This document shows, piece by piece, positions 53,191 through 64,000 of a DNA stretch of 64,000 bases (position 1 is the first letter of the stretch; each line of letters begins with the position of its first letter). Location: assembly GCA_017163975.1 (NCBI GenBank), contig JAFFSR010000249.1:89501-153500 (forward strand), in the 5' to 3' direction. The notes under the pieces were generated by a model. That model saw nothing but the letters and a program-made list of their open reading frames with translations. It was not told the origin of the DNA and searched no databases. Made by a program: the position numbers and the translations under genes. Origin of the DNA: Anastatus disparis. Its lineage: Eukaryota; Arthropoda; Insecta; Hymenoptera; Eupelmidae.

Positions 53191-56100
53191 TCTGTCTTGC
53201 TCGATTTTACGCTTGTTAGTATGCTGTCGAAAGGTACCTTGTCGTCGTAGTCAAAAGAATATATACGTTCGTCTCCGTCTTGGCGCGTTAACCATCGTAT
53301 GGATATTACTTTATTATTTGATTTAATGTACTGTTTGCTTTGGCATAAATAAAGACTAACCTTACTGTTTCTTACTGTTAGGAAGTCATTCTTTTTAAAC
53401 AGTGTCTCGGCTGCGATTGACTCTATAGCGTTTATTTCACAGACCAGTTTACAAATGTTTTCCTCGGACGTTATCTTAATGATTTCTTTAGTTTCCGATT
53501 CGCGTATATTTTGCACTTCGTTATCCGGAGGGTTACGTGATAGCGCGTCGGCCACGAAATTGATTTTTTCTGGAAGATATCTGATAGTAAAGTCAAATTT
53601 GTCTCTTAATTCAAAATACCATTTTTTTAATTTAGATGTACAGTCCTTTATTTTGTGCAGCCAAACGAGAAGTTGGTGGTCAGTTATAAAGGTGAAATGT
53701 CGGCCAATCAGACAATAGTCGAATTGGTCACCGCAAAATCGCATTGCAGGTAGTTCCTTTTAGATAGTGCTATAATTCATCTCGGTTTTTGTAAGCAATC
53801 GGCTTGCGTAAGCTACAGGTAAATCTGAATTTTCCTTCCTTTGCGATAGGACACCACCGACTGCGTAGTCTGAGGCGTCTGTTGTTACAAAGAATTCCTC
53901 TTCGAAGTTTGAATGTTGCAAAATCGGTTCATTAATTAGGCAGTTTTTGAGCGTCTCAAAAGCTGTTTCCTGTTCATCTGCCCAATTGAAAGCTACTGCT
54001 TTCTTCAAAAGGTTTGTCAATGGCTTTGCGATCGTTGCAAAATTTGGGATGAAACGTCGATAATATCCGCACAGACCAAGAAATTGGCGTATTCCCTTGA
54101 CATTTCGTAGACGAGGGAATTTTTCGACAGCTTGGGTCTTACTTGGGTCTGGTCTCATGCCTTTATGACTAATCTCGTGACCAAGAAATGTCTCTGATGT
54201 TTCGTAAAATTGGCATTTTGAGGGATTTAACTTTAGGTTAGATTTCCTTAAAATCTCTGTAAATGCCAGAAATAATTCGTCTAGAACGTTTAGATTTTCC
54301 GCAAACAGTATAACGTCATCGATATATCCTAGCTTTCCTTTTCCTTTCGAGCTTAGATCTAACGGTTTATGCCCTAATATTTTATTGATTAATTCTTGAA
54401 AAGTACTTGCCGCTGTTCGAATTCCGAAAGGCATTCTTTTGAAGTGAAAGTGACCATAAGAAGTAGAGAAGGCTGTTTTCTCTCGGTCTTCTTCTCTAAT
54501 CATCACCTGATGGAAACCCGAATACATATCCACGACGATAAAATAGGGAGCCCCACCGAGCTGCTTGATTAAATGTGTAATATATGGGATTTAATGTGGA
54601 TATGGCTTGATCTTCTCATTTAATTTTCGGAAATCGACTACAGCTCTTCATTGTGCCTTCCCGTCGACGTCGTCTCTCTTTTTGACAACCCAAAAAGGGC
54701 TGTTAAAAGGCGATTCACTTCTTTCGACTAAATCTGATTCTAACAATTTACTTATTCGCTCGTAAACGACTTCTTGCAATTTTGAAGGTATTGGGTACTG
54801 TCTTACGTTCACTGGTTCTTCGTCGTAGGTTTCGATTTTATGTTCGATTATGTTAGTGGCGGAAAGGGTTTCTCCTTTCAAATGAAAAACATCAGCAGTT
54901 TTTTCAATGAGCTTCTGCAGCCTTGCTTCGTTTTCTTCCGCTATATGGTTTTTAGGTATGTCGTTTAATATACATTCTGTTCTGTTTTTGACATTAGCAT
55001 TGTATACTCGCTCAAAATTTTTGTGTTTTGAACTCCGATTATCCTTTTTATATGGCTTGACGTAGAATTCAGTGACAGTATTTATGTCTAAGATAGTTCT
55101 GTTGATGCATGGTTCTATATAAGAGTAATTTACATAAGTTTCTATTGGTTGATTCACCTGATTTATTTCGATATAGTCCAGAAAATTTGCACCTGGGAGG
55201 AAATCTCGAATTATTATATCTTCTTCAGTGGTTTCTGTGCTTTCGTTATCTGATATTTCAATTTTCCCTTTGGTTAGACTTGCGCTTACCGTGTTGCGCG
55301 GAGCTTCTTCGGGCTTAGCATAAGTCTTGTAAGTGCTATGTCGCACATTGTCATCGTCGCTTACCGTGTTGCGCGGGGCGTTTTCGGGCTTTGCGTACAA
55401 TGGTTTTGGATTTCGGCCGGGGGATTCGATTAAATTTGCGATAGAGTCCGGAGCGTCATCGTCTACCGTGTCGCGCGAAGCATTTTCGGACTCAACGAAT
55501 GACGTTGCTGAATTGGGTAACACCTGCACAGGAACCTTAGATTTAGGAATTATATTTTCTTGAATTTGAAGGTCTCCTTCGAAAGATGAGCAAATAGTAC
55601 TGTCTTAGTAGCGTCTCTGAAAAACTCGATCGTATTCTTTACCGTATTCGAAAGTAATTAAGTCGTTGATTAGTTCATCGGCTGACCTCGCATCATCTAC
55701 ATTGGCCTGCATAGAAACAAGAGAAGGTGCTTGGTTCGTGACGTTAACTTCTTTTATATCTTCTATATCCATGAAGAGAGTGCTATCTTTGTCTATAAAA
55801 ATTTTCTCGTTACGATGCTGATAATATTTCTGTGTTGGTTCTAGAGTTAGCGGTGTTATTTTTAGGTCGATATCAAAGATATTGGTATTGAATACTTCTA
55901 TGTCAACGTAGCCTCCGGCGTTGATTGCCATGATGTTTTCTGCCACTATGCCTTTTTCGTTGAATTTTATTTTCCCAATATAGCCATATTCATCTTCTGG
56001 GTTATTCAGCGGGAAACGTACAGTTGCGGTTGCTAGAGCAGGTATTCTTTTAACGTCTTTTAAATTTACAAAAGGCAAGGTTTTGTCCTTGAAAATTAGT

Positions 56101-56555
56101 GTCTTTCAATAGAAATCAAGGCTTGCACCGTGCTGCTCACAGAAGTTTGAACCTATAATTGCTTCTGTTTTCATCGGACAATCATTGGCGACTATAATGA
56201 TCTCTGTTGGAGATCCGTATATGTCAATGACACATGTACCAATCGAAGGTATATCGGTTCCCGATATTCCTCTTAACAATGGTCGGTTTGATTTGTTAAT
56301 CATTACGTCTCCGTTAAAAATGCCTATTTTGGCTATATTGGGCTGCGCACCTGAATCAACCATAGCTTCAACGAAATTATGTAGAAATTGTGGGGATTCC
56401 ACGATGATGATTGGCGTTGTTTCTTCTAAGTTGACGGTGTAGATGTAAGTTCTGCTACAATCGCGTTCACTGGACGCGTTTTCTCGGTTGCCACTCCAGG
56501 AGCGCCCTTCGCTAGAGCGCTCGTCTTGTTTTTTTGTTGATTTTCTTTGGCCCAT
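53154..56555 (-). pseudogene. pol: Protease, RT and RNase H of env-containing element
   Basis: Starts in a frame overlapping the end of gag by about 130 bases, as in elements using ribosomal frameshifting. VEAMVDSGAQPNIAKI holds the protease Asp (about 56350). A spacer with three repeats containing APRNTV or ASRDTV (55270-55490) follows. RT: SPFNSPFWVVKKRD, VVDFRKLNEKI, MPFGIRTAASTFQ and LGYIDDVILF with the catalytic YIDD (about 54325). FLGHEISHKGMRPDP and FLGLCGYYRRFIPNF follow. RNase H: VTTDASDYAVGGVLS and FITDHQLLVWLHKIKD. In-frame stops are at 56103, 55605, 54648, about 54592 and 53760, and a frameshift lies near 53190. Without these the protein would be one long Pol. Confidence 0.85.
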
Positions 56556-57895
56556 TTTAATTTACGGCACTCTTCTTTTACATGACCTCTGTTTTTCCAA
56601 TAGGCACATGTTTTTATCTGGTAATTGTTATTATGACTTTTGCTTCTGTCATTTGATTGGTTTTTAGTCTGGTTATATCTCCCCTGATTAGATGTGGTTG
56701 CTCGTGGCACATCCGATTTTACAGCTGCTGCTTCGTTCATATCTCGTCTTTTTTCATAGAGATTCTTATTTCTTTCGTTAATATAATATCCATGCTTCAA
56801 GTTGTCCCTATCAATCTGCTTATCTACCGCGATTGAAGAGTCGAATACTTCGTCCAAAGTTGAGTTTGCTGGGTTTTTAAGTCTTTGCCTAAATTCCGGC
56901 GGTAAGCCGTCTCGAAATCCTTCGATTATATCTCCTTCGATTTCAGAAAGTTCGTCACGAGTTAATTCATGGCTGATATCGAAACGTTTTCGATCGATAA
57001 TAGCTTCTTTAAGGTCAACGATTCGTGTAATAAAATTAAGCAGTGACTCGTTCCTTCCCTTATAAATTTAATCAAGTTTACCTCCTAGATTGTTTAGAGT
57101 TTCTGTGAGGGCAAAAATGGAATTTAGTCAATCGACGAATTCGTCCAATATTCCGAAATTATTGTGCTCGAACGCGATATACGCTTTATCTTCGAGTTTA
57201 TTTTTCACTAACTCTATTAACTCTCTCTCAAGGTGCTGAGGAACTATTTGAGTTTCGCGTTTGCATGCTCTGACAAAAGGTATTAAGTTTGTTCCGTCAA
57301 ATTTTGGTATGCTGTTCAAGGCCTCCTTCATGTAAATGCTTGGTGACACAGTCCAGGAATTCTGTGGTTCTGCTAGGTTATTATGAGGTCTTGATGCTGG
57401 GTCTGGTGGTAATGTCTGCTGTGCTTGCGGTACGGGGGACGTTGAGCGAGTTGCACGCATTCGATCTATGTCACGGCGCATTTTTGCCAATTGAGTTATC
57501 GCGTCCTCTGTCGACTCCTCGGTTTTGTCTATTGGCTTTAACCTCAAATTCGTTTTATTTTGAGATCCCAAATCTATTTTATTAGCTTGTGCCAAGGGAA
57601 AATTTGGTACACTAGAGGCAGTGTCCGATATGGTAATTCCAAGATTTTCGCGGCGTTTTCTTTCTTCTTCGAGTTCCTTTTCAAGCATTGGAACGCGTTC
57701 CTTTTCTACATTTAACGAGTCTATTGCGTCCTGATTTAACCGTTCTGCCTCACTTAGGACTTTCTTCTCACGATTTCCTAGCGCTTTTTCTAAATCCTTA
57801 ATTCTTTGTTCGCGTTCTTTTAAGTTGTTAGCGTATAGTCTCAACTCTTCTTCATTGAGCGGCAAATCTTTGTCGTTAATTCCTCCGGTAGCCAT
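56426..57895 (-). pseudogene. gag: Gag of env-containing element
   Basis: ATG at 57895, 490 codons in one frame with two stops: TGA at about 57125 (Trp likely) and TAA near 57065. Residues 14-90 are a Glu/Lys/Arg-rich coiled coil (LKEREQRIKDLEKAL, LEKELEEERKRRE). A Pro-rich linker follows, then the capsid part (MKEALNSIPKFDGTNL, IPFVRACKRETQIV, RNESLLNFITRIVDLKE, FRDGLPPEFRQRLKNP). One CCHC-type knuckle, CAYWKNRGHVKEEC, has Trp in place of the second Cys. The gag end overlaps the start of pol. Confidence 0.8.
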
Positions 57896-59325
57896 TTTAT
57901 AAGATATTTAAAATCTAGGCTATTTAAAAGAAAATAGATTATCGCTTGTGCAATCATTATTATAAATTGTTATTTATATATATAAAGATTGATTTCTTAG
58001 GTTAATTTTGAGAAAACGGAGAAAAAAAAGAAATTTTAAATAAAATGCTCCTTACTTATAGAATTGCAAGTCTTATGCCGTGAGGCTCAAGACCTACAAG
58101 ACCCTCAAGAAATAAAACGTTATGATTGAAAAAAAAATTTTTTTTCTTCACTCTCCACCAGAAATTTTTAAATGCTGTTAAGCATGAAATAGTATATTAC
58201 GTACCTGCGGGAGGAAACATCTTGTTCGGTCCATAGCACGCGTATAATAATGCCCGAGGCGTAGCCGAGGGTGTTTAACGAGTTTTATGCCGTGAGGCTC
58301 AAAAACCGTAAACCCTGTCAGAGAGAGGGAAAAAAAAGAAAGAAGAAGAGAAAGAAAAAACAAAGAAAAATGAAAAAAAGATAGAAGAAAGAAAAAAAAG
58401 CAACGAAAAAAAAACATTAATTTTTAACTCAGTTAGTGCAGATTTACATATGCAAAGAAAGAAAAAAAAATGGTCCACTTCATAATAACATAAGAAAAAG
58501 TAGCAAAGGAAAAATTAAAAGCAAATGTATAAACGTTAGTTTAATCTTACGCCTTGCGTTAGATAAGCTAATTGACTAGGTTTTTATTTTAGCTATTTGT
58601 AAGGTAAAGATTGTTATTTCAGAAAAATTTTAGTTATAGAAACAGAAAGAAGTAAAGTATTTACTTTTACTTAATGTTAGATTTATTGATTTTTTTGTTA
58701 ATTTATATATAAATAAATAAGAATTGAAATAAATGTTCTTTGCTCATCTAAAGCAAGTATTTTGTCTAATTATCTAGCGTTTCCCTGCGATAGAGAACGT
58801 TTTGAACAATTTATTTAGTATTCTTTCTTTTTCTTTTTTATTCTTCTCCAAGTAATTGATTTATAAATAAATTAATATCTCAAACACTGGTTCTGCGCTC
58901 ATCTAAGACAAGTATTTTGTCTTGCGTTTCCCTGTGATAGAGAACGCTTCGAATATTTGGTTTTCGAGTAATTAATTTATAAACAAATCAAGAATTGAAA
59001 ATATTAGTTCTACGTTCATCTAAAGCAAGTATTTTGTCTAGTTACCTAGCGTTTTCCTGCGATAGAGAACGTTTCGAACAATGTATTTCAAATAAGAAAG
59101 ACGTTATTAGATTTTATTTTTGATTTATCAACTTATAAATAAGTTAACAGATCGAAAAAATCTTTACTCTATGCTCATCTAAAACAAGTATTTTGTCTAA
59201 TATTATTTAGCGTTTCCCTGTGATAGAGAGCATTTCAAGTGTAATTAATTAGTATAAAAAAGCAGGTTGTTAGTAATAAAAAAAAAGAATTTGTTAGTGC
59301 TTATTAGTTATTTGACAAGAAATAT
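57896..59325 (-). repeat. Long leader with internal tandem repeats
   Basis: A 1.4-kb untranslated leader. Four units of about 110-160 bases at about 58738-59240 share GCTCATCTAAAGCAAGTATT, TTTGTCTA, AGCGTTTCCCTG and CGATAGAGAACG. A second short repeat (TTATGCCGTGAGGCTCAA) is found at 58073 and about 58285. No coding potential; the purine-rich stretch near 58320-58410 gives a spurious Phe-rich frame. Confidence 0.75.
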
Positions 59326-59344
59326 CCTACCGTCGCTGTCACCA
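59326..59344 (-). promoter_or_regulatory. Primer-binding site
   Basis: On the minus strand TGGTGACAGCGACGGTAGG begins two bases after the LTR end, TGG first as needed to pair with a tRNA 3' CCA. The tRNA is unassigned. Confidence 0.65.
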
Positions 59345-59346
59345 TT

Positions 59347-60485
59347 TGTTATGTCTGGTCACCTTAAATAGGTTTACTCGGACATGTGTTTGTTTGGGAT
59401 ATTCCTTGTTAGTATTGGTAAATATTTTTTTATTTTGAAAAGACTGCGGGATAGAGGAGTTTAATCGCTTACCTTGTCTTAACTGCTGGCTGCGTGGTCG
59501 AAAGTAAAGGAGTTTATCTATTTAATAAACTTTACACTGAAGAGCGCAGTGCTCCTCCCTGGTTGACCGCTTGTTAATTATTAAGGAACTGTATTAATGG
59601 CACTTATGTTCGCAGAGATTATTTTTGTATATTTTTGTAAATGATATTTATTTAATTTTATTACAAATGTTATACAAGCTATTGATAAGTGAATCGCGCA
59701 GATTTACAATAATAAATCGGAAGAAACCTCGTTAGTATTTTTATTTATTTTTATTTGAAAATAAAATAGGAAATATTCTTTGTATTAACACACTTTTTCC
59801 CCTAGCAGTAAGTTGTATAAAAATCGCATTTTTATTGGACTGACTTGTTAAAATAAGCGCGCGACTAAATTAAGTTATTTCGCTTATAATTAAATTTAAA
59901 AAGGAAATAAAGCGCGAGTTACAAGTTTTTATTGTTACGATTTTACACTTGATTTATGTGCAAGTCGAAGAAGGTGTTACCTTTGCGAGGTCTAACTGCG
60001 GACTGACTGACAATAAATCTTTTTTGTTGCAAGGTAGATGCGAATTTTGAAGAAGAAAAGAGACAAAAAATATAACTTGCTAAAACTTTAAAAGAGTCCC
60101 ATTGGCCAATTCGGCCGTGAGAAGCTCTCCAAAGTCTCAGATTTTTTGACAGAGGATATCTTCTTATCGCGCCTAAAAATGCTGAATAGCATTCGCGCTT
60201 CGCTAACTGACTTGGTTTTTTGAATATAAAAAGACTTAAAATTATTCCTTAATACTAACTATCCAATATAAAATTTATTTTATTTTATTTTTATTAATAC
60301 ATGTTTAAAAAAATATGTTATCGGGAGAATGAACTGCAAATATTGCATGTTTATATGCATGCATAATGTATATGCGTATATATAATTATATATACGTACG
60401 CACATTTATATGTATAACAAAAGGTTGCAAAAAAATTAAAATGAAAAATGATTTTTCGTACATCCGTGATTATGCGGCTGTAACA
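59347..60485 (-). repeat. 5' LTR (right copy)
   Basis: 1139 bases. It would contain the element promoter and polyadenylation site. AATAAA-type signals occur near 59527 and 59762 on the plus strand, but the U3/R/U5 borders were not determined. Confidence 0.92.
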
Positions 60486-60490
60486 GCGGT
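60486..60490. other. Target-site duplication, right
   Basis: GCGGT, matching 47953-47957. Confidence 0.85.
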
Positions 60491-61057
60491 AGCGCCTCGA
60501 CGGCGAGTTAAGGTACGAATACGAATACGTCGAGGCGCTCCTCTTATACTTTGAATTAGAGTTTTCAAAATTTTAAAACTGAATCCTATTAAAATAAAAC
60601 CCAATATTTGTAATATAAAAATTGATATTTAAAGATTTTTATATTATCTTTCATTTAAAAAAAGTTTTATCACGATCCATTTAATCAATCACGAGAAAAC
60701 GTTATCTAAAATTTCAAAGTACCATATTCGCGTTATAAAAATTCTTCTTTGTCATCAGTCCAACAATTTTTGTTTCCAGCCAGTGACGTCACACTTTAAT
60801 ATTGTAGGAGAGCTATGAGCATATTTTTGATGTTTTTCGGCGATAGTATAGTAGTTAGTATGGTGCATGCGGTTTGTATTCGAGTTAGAATATCATGCTA
60901 TAATATATATATATATATATAAACCTATATATCAACGACCAGTTAGGGTACGAATACGGAAATTATTTGTACTTATAATTATTTTCGTATAAACGTATTC
61001 TATAATTCTAACATAGTATGATTTTTTTATTATCAACTAAAGACTTTCTTGTAAATC
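60491..61057. other. Non-coding stretch with a 12-bp inverted repeat
   Basis: AGCGCCTCGACG at 60491-60502 pairs perfectly with CGTCGAGGCGCT at 60528-60539, starting directly after the target duplication. A (TA)n run lies at about 60901-60920. No gene. Confidence 0.6.
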
Positions 61058-61443
61058 ATGTTTCGTCGACCTGGAGGTCCTCCAACTCACCTAAACAACA
61101 TCTATAAAAAAAGTCAAAAATTTATATATTCCCAATGATAATACTAGATGTGTTTCCTCGTGGATGATGTTTCGTGATCCTGGAGGCTATCCTGGCTATC
61201 TCAACATCATCTCCAGGAAGTAACAAAAAAATTTTAAATTATAATACTAGGTTCACTTTCTCGAGAATGATGTTTTGTCGACCTGGAGGTCGTCTAGGTC
61301 ACCTGGACATCATCTCCAGGAAGTGACAAAAATTTTTTAAATTTTAATTATAATACAATATGCACTCTCTGAATGATGTTCCGTCGACCTGGAGGTTGTC
61401 CAGGTCACCTGGACATCATCTTCAAGAAGTGACAAAAATTTAC
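61058..61443. repeat. Tandem repeat, ~105-bp unit with internal hairpin
   Basis: Four units start at 61058, 61166, 61269 and 61375 with ATGTTTCGTCGACCTGGAGG or variants. Each contains TCACCTGGACATCATCTCCAGG and ends GTGACAAAAATTT. GATGATG-type and CATCATC parts, and CCTGGAGGT and CCAGGTC parts, can pair within a unit. Confidence 0.85.
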
Positions 61444-61895
61444 GTTAATTTGTAATTAATGTATTCGAGCGTCTTTTTATAGAGTTATACAAAAGTTATA
61501 AATAATCATTTTCGGATACAAACTATATCCAGTAAGCTATTTATAAACTTAACACAATAGTTTCACGCGGGTATGTCTATTAGTAAAAAAATGTGAAAAG
61601 ATAGGAGTAAAAGTTCAATTTTCTAAACTTGACATTTTTATACTGAGTAATCGTTTTAATTACTTTGATTAATGTCTAAATATAAAATAGTTTTATTTTA
61701 CTGAATTCAATAATAATATATTGAAACATATTCATGGAAGGCACTTCGATCATTTCTGTTCTGAAAAATGTAAATTTTGAGAATTTAATATTATCCTTTT
61801 TTTCACCAACTGTGTAGTTCTTTGTAACTAAAAGAGATGGAGCTCTAAAATTTTGTAGGTGCTTTTAAAGAATATTAATTTAACAAATTAAATAT
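61444..61895. other. AT-rich non-coding stretch
   Basis: Nothing recognised. Confidence 0.5.
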
Positions 61896-62300
61896 TTAAG
61901 GGGTGTCCTCATACCGGCACAGAGATCTACCTTATCTATATTTGAATTATGCATTTTAATAAAAATTTAAATATTTTTGACTTAAATTCATAGAAGAGGC
62001 ACATTTTTAACATTCTAAAGAATTTATTGTAACGTTAAAAGACAGAATAAAAGTGAAAATAAAGACAAAAACTGCATAATACGATCATTCATAACTACAT
62101 TGAAAAGTTAATCGTATTAAGCAGTTTTCGCCTTTATTTTTACCCTTATAGTGTCTTTTAACGTTGCAATAAAATCTTTGGCAAGTTAAGAATGTGCCTC
62201 TTCTACGAATTTCAGTCATGAATAGTTAAATTTTTATTAAAATTCATAATTTAAATGTAGATAAGGTAGAACTCTATGTCGGTATGAGGATTCCCCTTAA
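61896..62300. mobile_element. Palindromic TTAA-flanked MITE, family E
   Basis: 405 bases, TTAA at 61896-61899 and 62297-62300. Ends GGGGTGTCCTCATACCGGCA and its near reverse complement. Arms of about 190 bases pair with moderate divergence around a short centre near 62100. Confidence 0.85.
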
Positions 62301-63522
62301 GAATTATTTAAATTTTATTATTTTTATTAAATTCGCTTACGAACTACAATTTGTTTTGTTTTCGTCATATTAATATGAATAATACTAAATTATGTGCTAT
62401 TTAATATAGTAATTTTTAAAATCTTTTTCAACTAAATATATTTATCTTAATTTGAATACTTTATATTATTTGAGTATTTTCCAAAACACTAAATTTGAAA
62501 TCCTTGTTATATTTATCCGTTATTCTGTCTTTTTATTTTAAAGTACTTTGAAATTCCGTCATGCTTTTAGAATAATATATATTTTTTTATTTCATTTTAA
62601 ACTATTAAATAAATATACAATTTTGGCTAAAGAAAGTTTAGAAATTCAATCAAGTAATCGTCGAATATTACTGTATTCAATCCATTCTTTTTAATAAAAA
62701 GGAATGAAATTGACATTGATTAATAAGCTCTTATGTTTCAACTTTTTCAAATAATATAAAATTCATAAAAATACCATTAAACTATTTTTTTATTTTATAA
62801 TTTTATCAAATTTCTTGAAATTTTTTTAACATTATAACTGTTATTTTTGGTTTTTAATCATTGTTGAAATTGATAAATACTATTTAATCTTTATTGTTAC
62901 TTTTGAAAAAATATATTTTAGGCGAGTTCAGGTATTGAATAGTATAGTGTTCTTTAGAACATTTTTTCTAAATATTTTATTTTACCCAATACATAATATT
63001 TTTTTTATTTCAGTTCCCGAAAGTACTGAAACATCATCATCAAGTTTATACTTTTTATTTGATTAATCTTTAGTTTTCGCTTAAGAAAGTTTTGAAATCA
63101 ATCGAGCAATCGTCGAGTACTTCTGTATTCAATTAATTTTTTTTAATTATATAGAATTCATCAAATGCTCACTTTATATTCTTTTTGACAGATGAATCTT
63201 CGGAAAAATTTTTTCAAATAATTTCTGAAAAAAATGAATACTGAGATGAAGATAGCGATGATAATACACATCAAAATAAAAAAATAAAGATATAACAGAT
63301 CAACATTTTATTTCATTTATGAGTGAATATTAATACATGAACATTAAGGAACTATAGTTGATCTTAAATCTATTTTTTACTTTATTCTTTATGAGAGACA
63401 TATTTAATTAAGAATTTCTAAAAACTTGGCAGAAGGGCCATTAGCTTCTAACAACTTATATTTGAGAATTTGCTGCCATCAGCTTCATAATTGTTCATGC
63501 GTTTTTAAAATTATGCATTTTC
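62301..63522. other. AT-rich non-coding stretch
   Basis: No gene recognised. Two loosely similar segments (about 62620-62700 and 63080-63150, both with AAAGTTTAGAAATTCAATC or TTTTGAAATCAATCGAG) hint at an old duplication. Confidence 0.45.
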
Positions 63523-64000
63523 TATTTCATTGCACTATCATTTTATTTTCAAGAGCTTTAAAACATATTAAATTTTACTGAATATCTACAAAATAACTTG
63601 CCAGGCCCGTAGATTAATATTTTGTTGGTGAAATGCTCAAAGTTAATGTGTACTGGTTTATAATTTAATTGCTAGCTAATTCACGTGTGTTAAATAACAG
63701 TTTAAAATATGAATTCAAATACACATCCATTTAAAGATAAAGAACAAAAATACATCTTATTACAATTAATAAAAATCTATTTTGTGCTTAAAAATTTTTT
63801 TTTCTGTATGTGATGTTATGTAATGTAGAGAATTCAATATTCTTAGTTTTTTTTCACTTATTTTTACTATATAAACTTTAAAATTATCAACTATACCATA
63901 AACTATTAATCTATGGGCCTGGCAAGTTATTTTGTAAATATTCAGTAAAATTTAATATGTTTTAAAGCTCTTGAAAATAAAATGATAGCGCAATGAAATA
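63523..64000. mobile_element. Fold-back element cut by window edge
   Basis: 63523-63618 and 63905-64000 are near-perfect reverse complements (CTTGCCAGGCCCGTAGATTA against TAATCTATGGGCCTGGCAAG). The right arm reaches the last base of the window, so the element probably continues. Confidence 0.8.

Larger units (their letters stand above)
47958..60485 (-). mobile_element. Env-containing Gypsy-type LTR element (endogenous-retrovirus-like)
   Basis: A 12.5-kb element with two LTRs of about 1140 bases, TGTTA...TAACA ends and a 5-bp duplication GCGGT. On the minus strand it holds a long leader, gag, pol (protease, RT, RNase H, integrase) and an envelope-type glycoprotein. The LTRs differ at roughly 25-30 positions by eye count, about 2.5%, so the insertion is relatively recent on the scale of this window. 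Gag and pol carry about ten stops or frameshifts, whereas the envelope frame has none. Confidence 0.9.

Noticed and set aside
58178..58417. Phe/Ser-rich minus-strand frame
   Set aside because: Comes from a purine-rich (GAAA)n-like stretch in the retroelement leader.

Overview
The window is AT-rich eukaryotic DNA (roughly 70-75% A+T by eye) packed with transposable elements. I recognise no host gene, rRNA or canonical tRNA gene. The mix suggests an arthropod, probably an insect and possibly a hymenopteran: a Polinton/adintovirus-like provirus, Gypsy-type LTR elements (one with an envelope gene), a LINE, tRNA-derived SINEs, TTAA-flanked MITEs and mariner-like fold-back elements. The taxon is inferred from element types, not from a marker gene.

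Layout. 1-2.4 kb: a scrap of Helitron/PIF1-type helicase, a GGGCCC/A-tract tandem repeat, and a minus-strand Ulp1-like cysteine protease relic. 4.0-5.8 kb: a 5'-truncated LINE with the second half of its reverse transcriptase. 8.2-12.6 kb: MITEs, a cluster of GAAGCTTC repeats, a (TG)n tract, and a tRNA-derived SINE. 12.6-22.1 kb: a decayed Polinton/adintovirus-like provirus with all recognised genes on the plus strand. In order these are protein-primed DNA polymerase (N-terminal part), a short GGFLP-type core-like protein, a conserved unknown, a phospholipase-A2-like protein, a DD35E integrase with chromodomain, a structural-type protein, two small basic/structural proteins, a capsid-type protein, and an unrecognised terminal ORF. 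22.4-23.1 kb: a DDE-transposase relic (PIF/Harbinger or ISL2EU type). 23.1-31.6 kb: a plus-strand Gypsy-type LTR element (gag, protease, RT, RNase H, integrase, an extra 3' ORF), broken and carrying two nested MITEs.

31.6-36.4 kb: hairpin repeats, a mariner-like fold-back, a second SINE, a TTAA MITE and simple repeats. 36.4-41.35 kb: a minus-strand Gypsy element with 210-bp LTRs. It has lost RT and RNase H and is split by a 1.8-kb mariner-like fold-back. 41.4-47.9 kb: fold-backs and MITEs, including a 1-kb element with AAGACGTCTT-rich terminal inverted repeats. 47.96-60.49 kb: a 12.5-kb minus-strand Gypsy-type element with 1.14-kb LTRs, a 5-bp target duplication, broken gag and pol, and an unbroken 659-residue envelope-type glycoprotein ORF. 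60.5-64 kb: a hairpin-containing tandem repeat, a TTAA palindromic MITE, and a fold-back cut by the window edge.

The elements are nested. MITEs sit inside the 23-31 kb retroelement and a fold-back sits inside the 36-41 kb one, which orders the insertions in time. Most protein genes are dead, with in-frame stops, frameshifts or deletions. Exceptions with open frames are the envelope ORF, the phospholipase-like ORF and the two small Polinton ORFs. Palindromic or fold-back MITEs, many flanked by TTAA, are the dominant non-coding feature.
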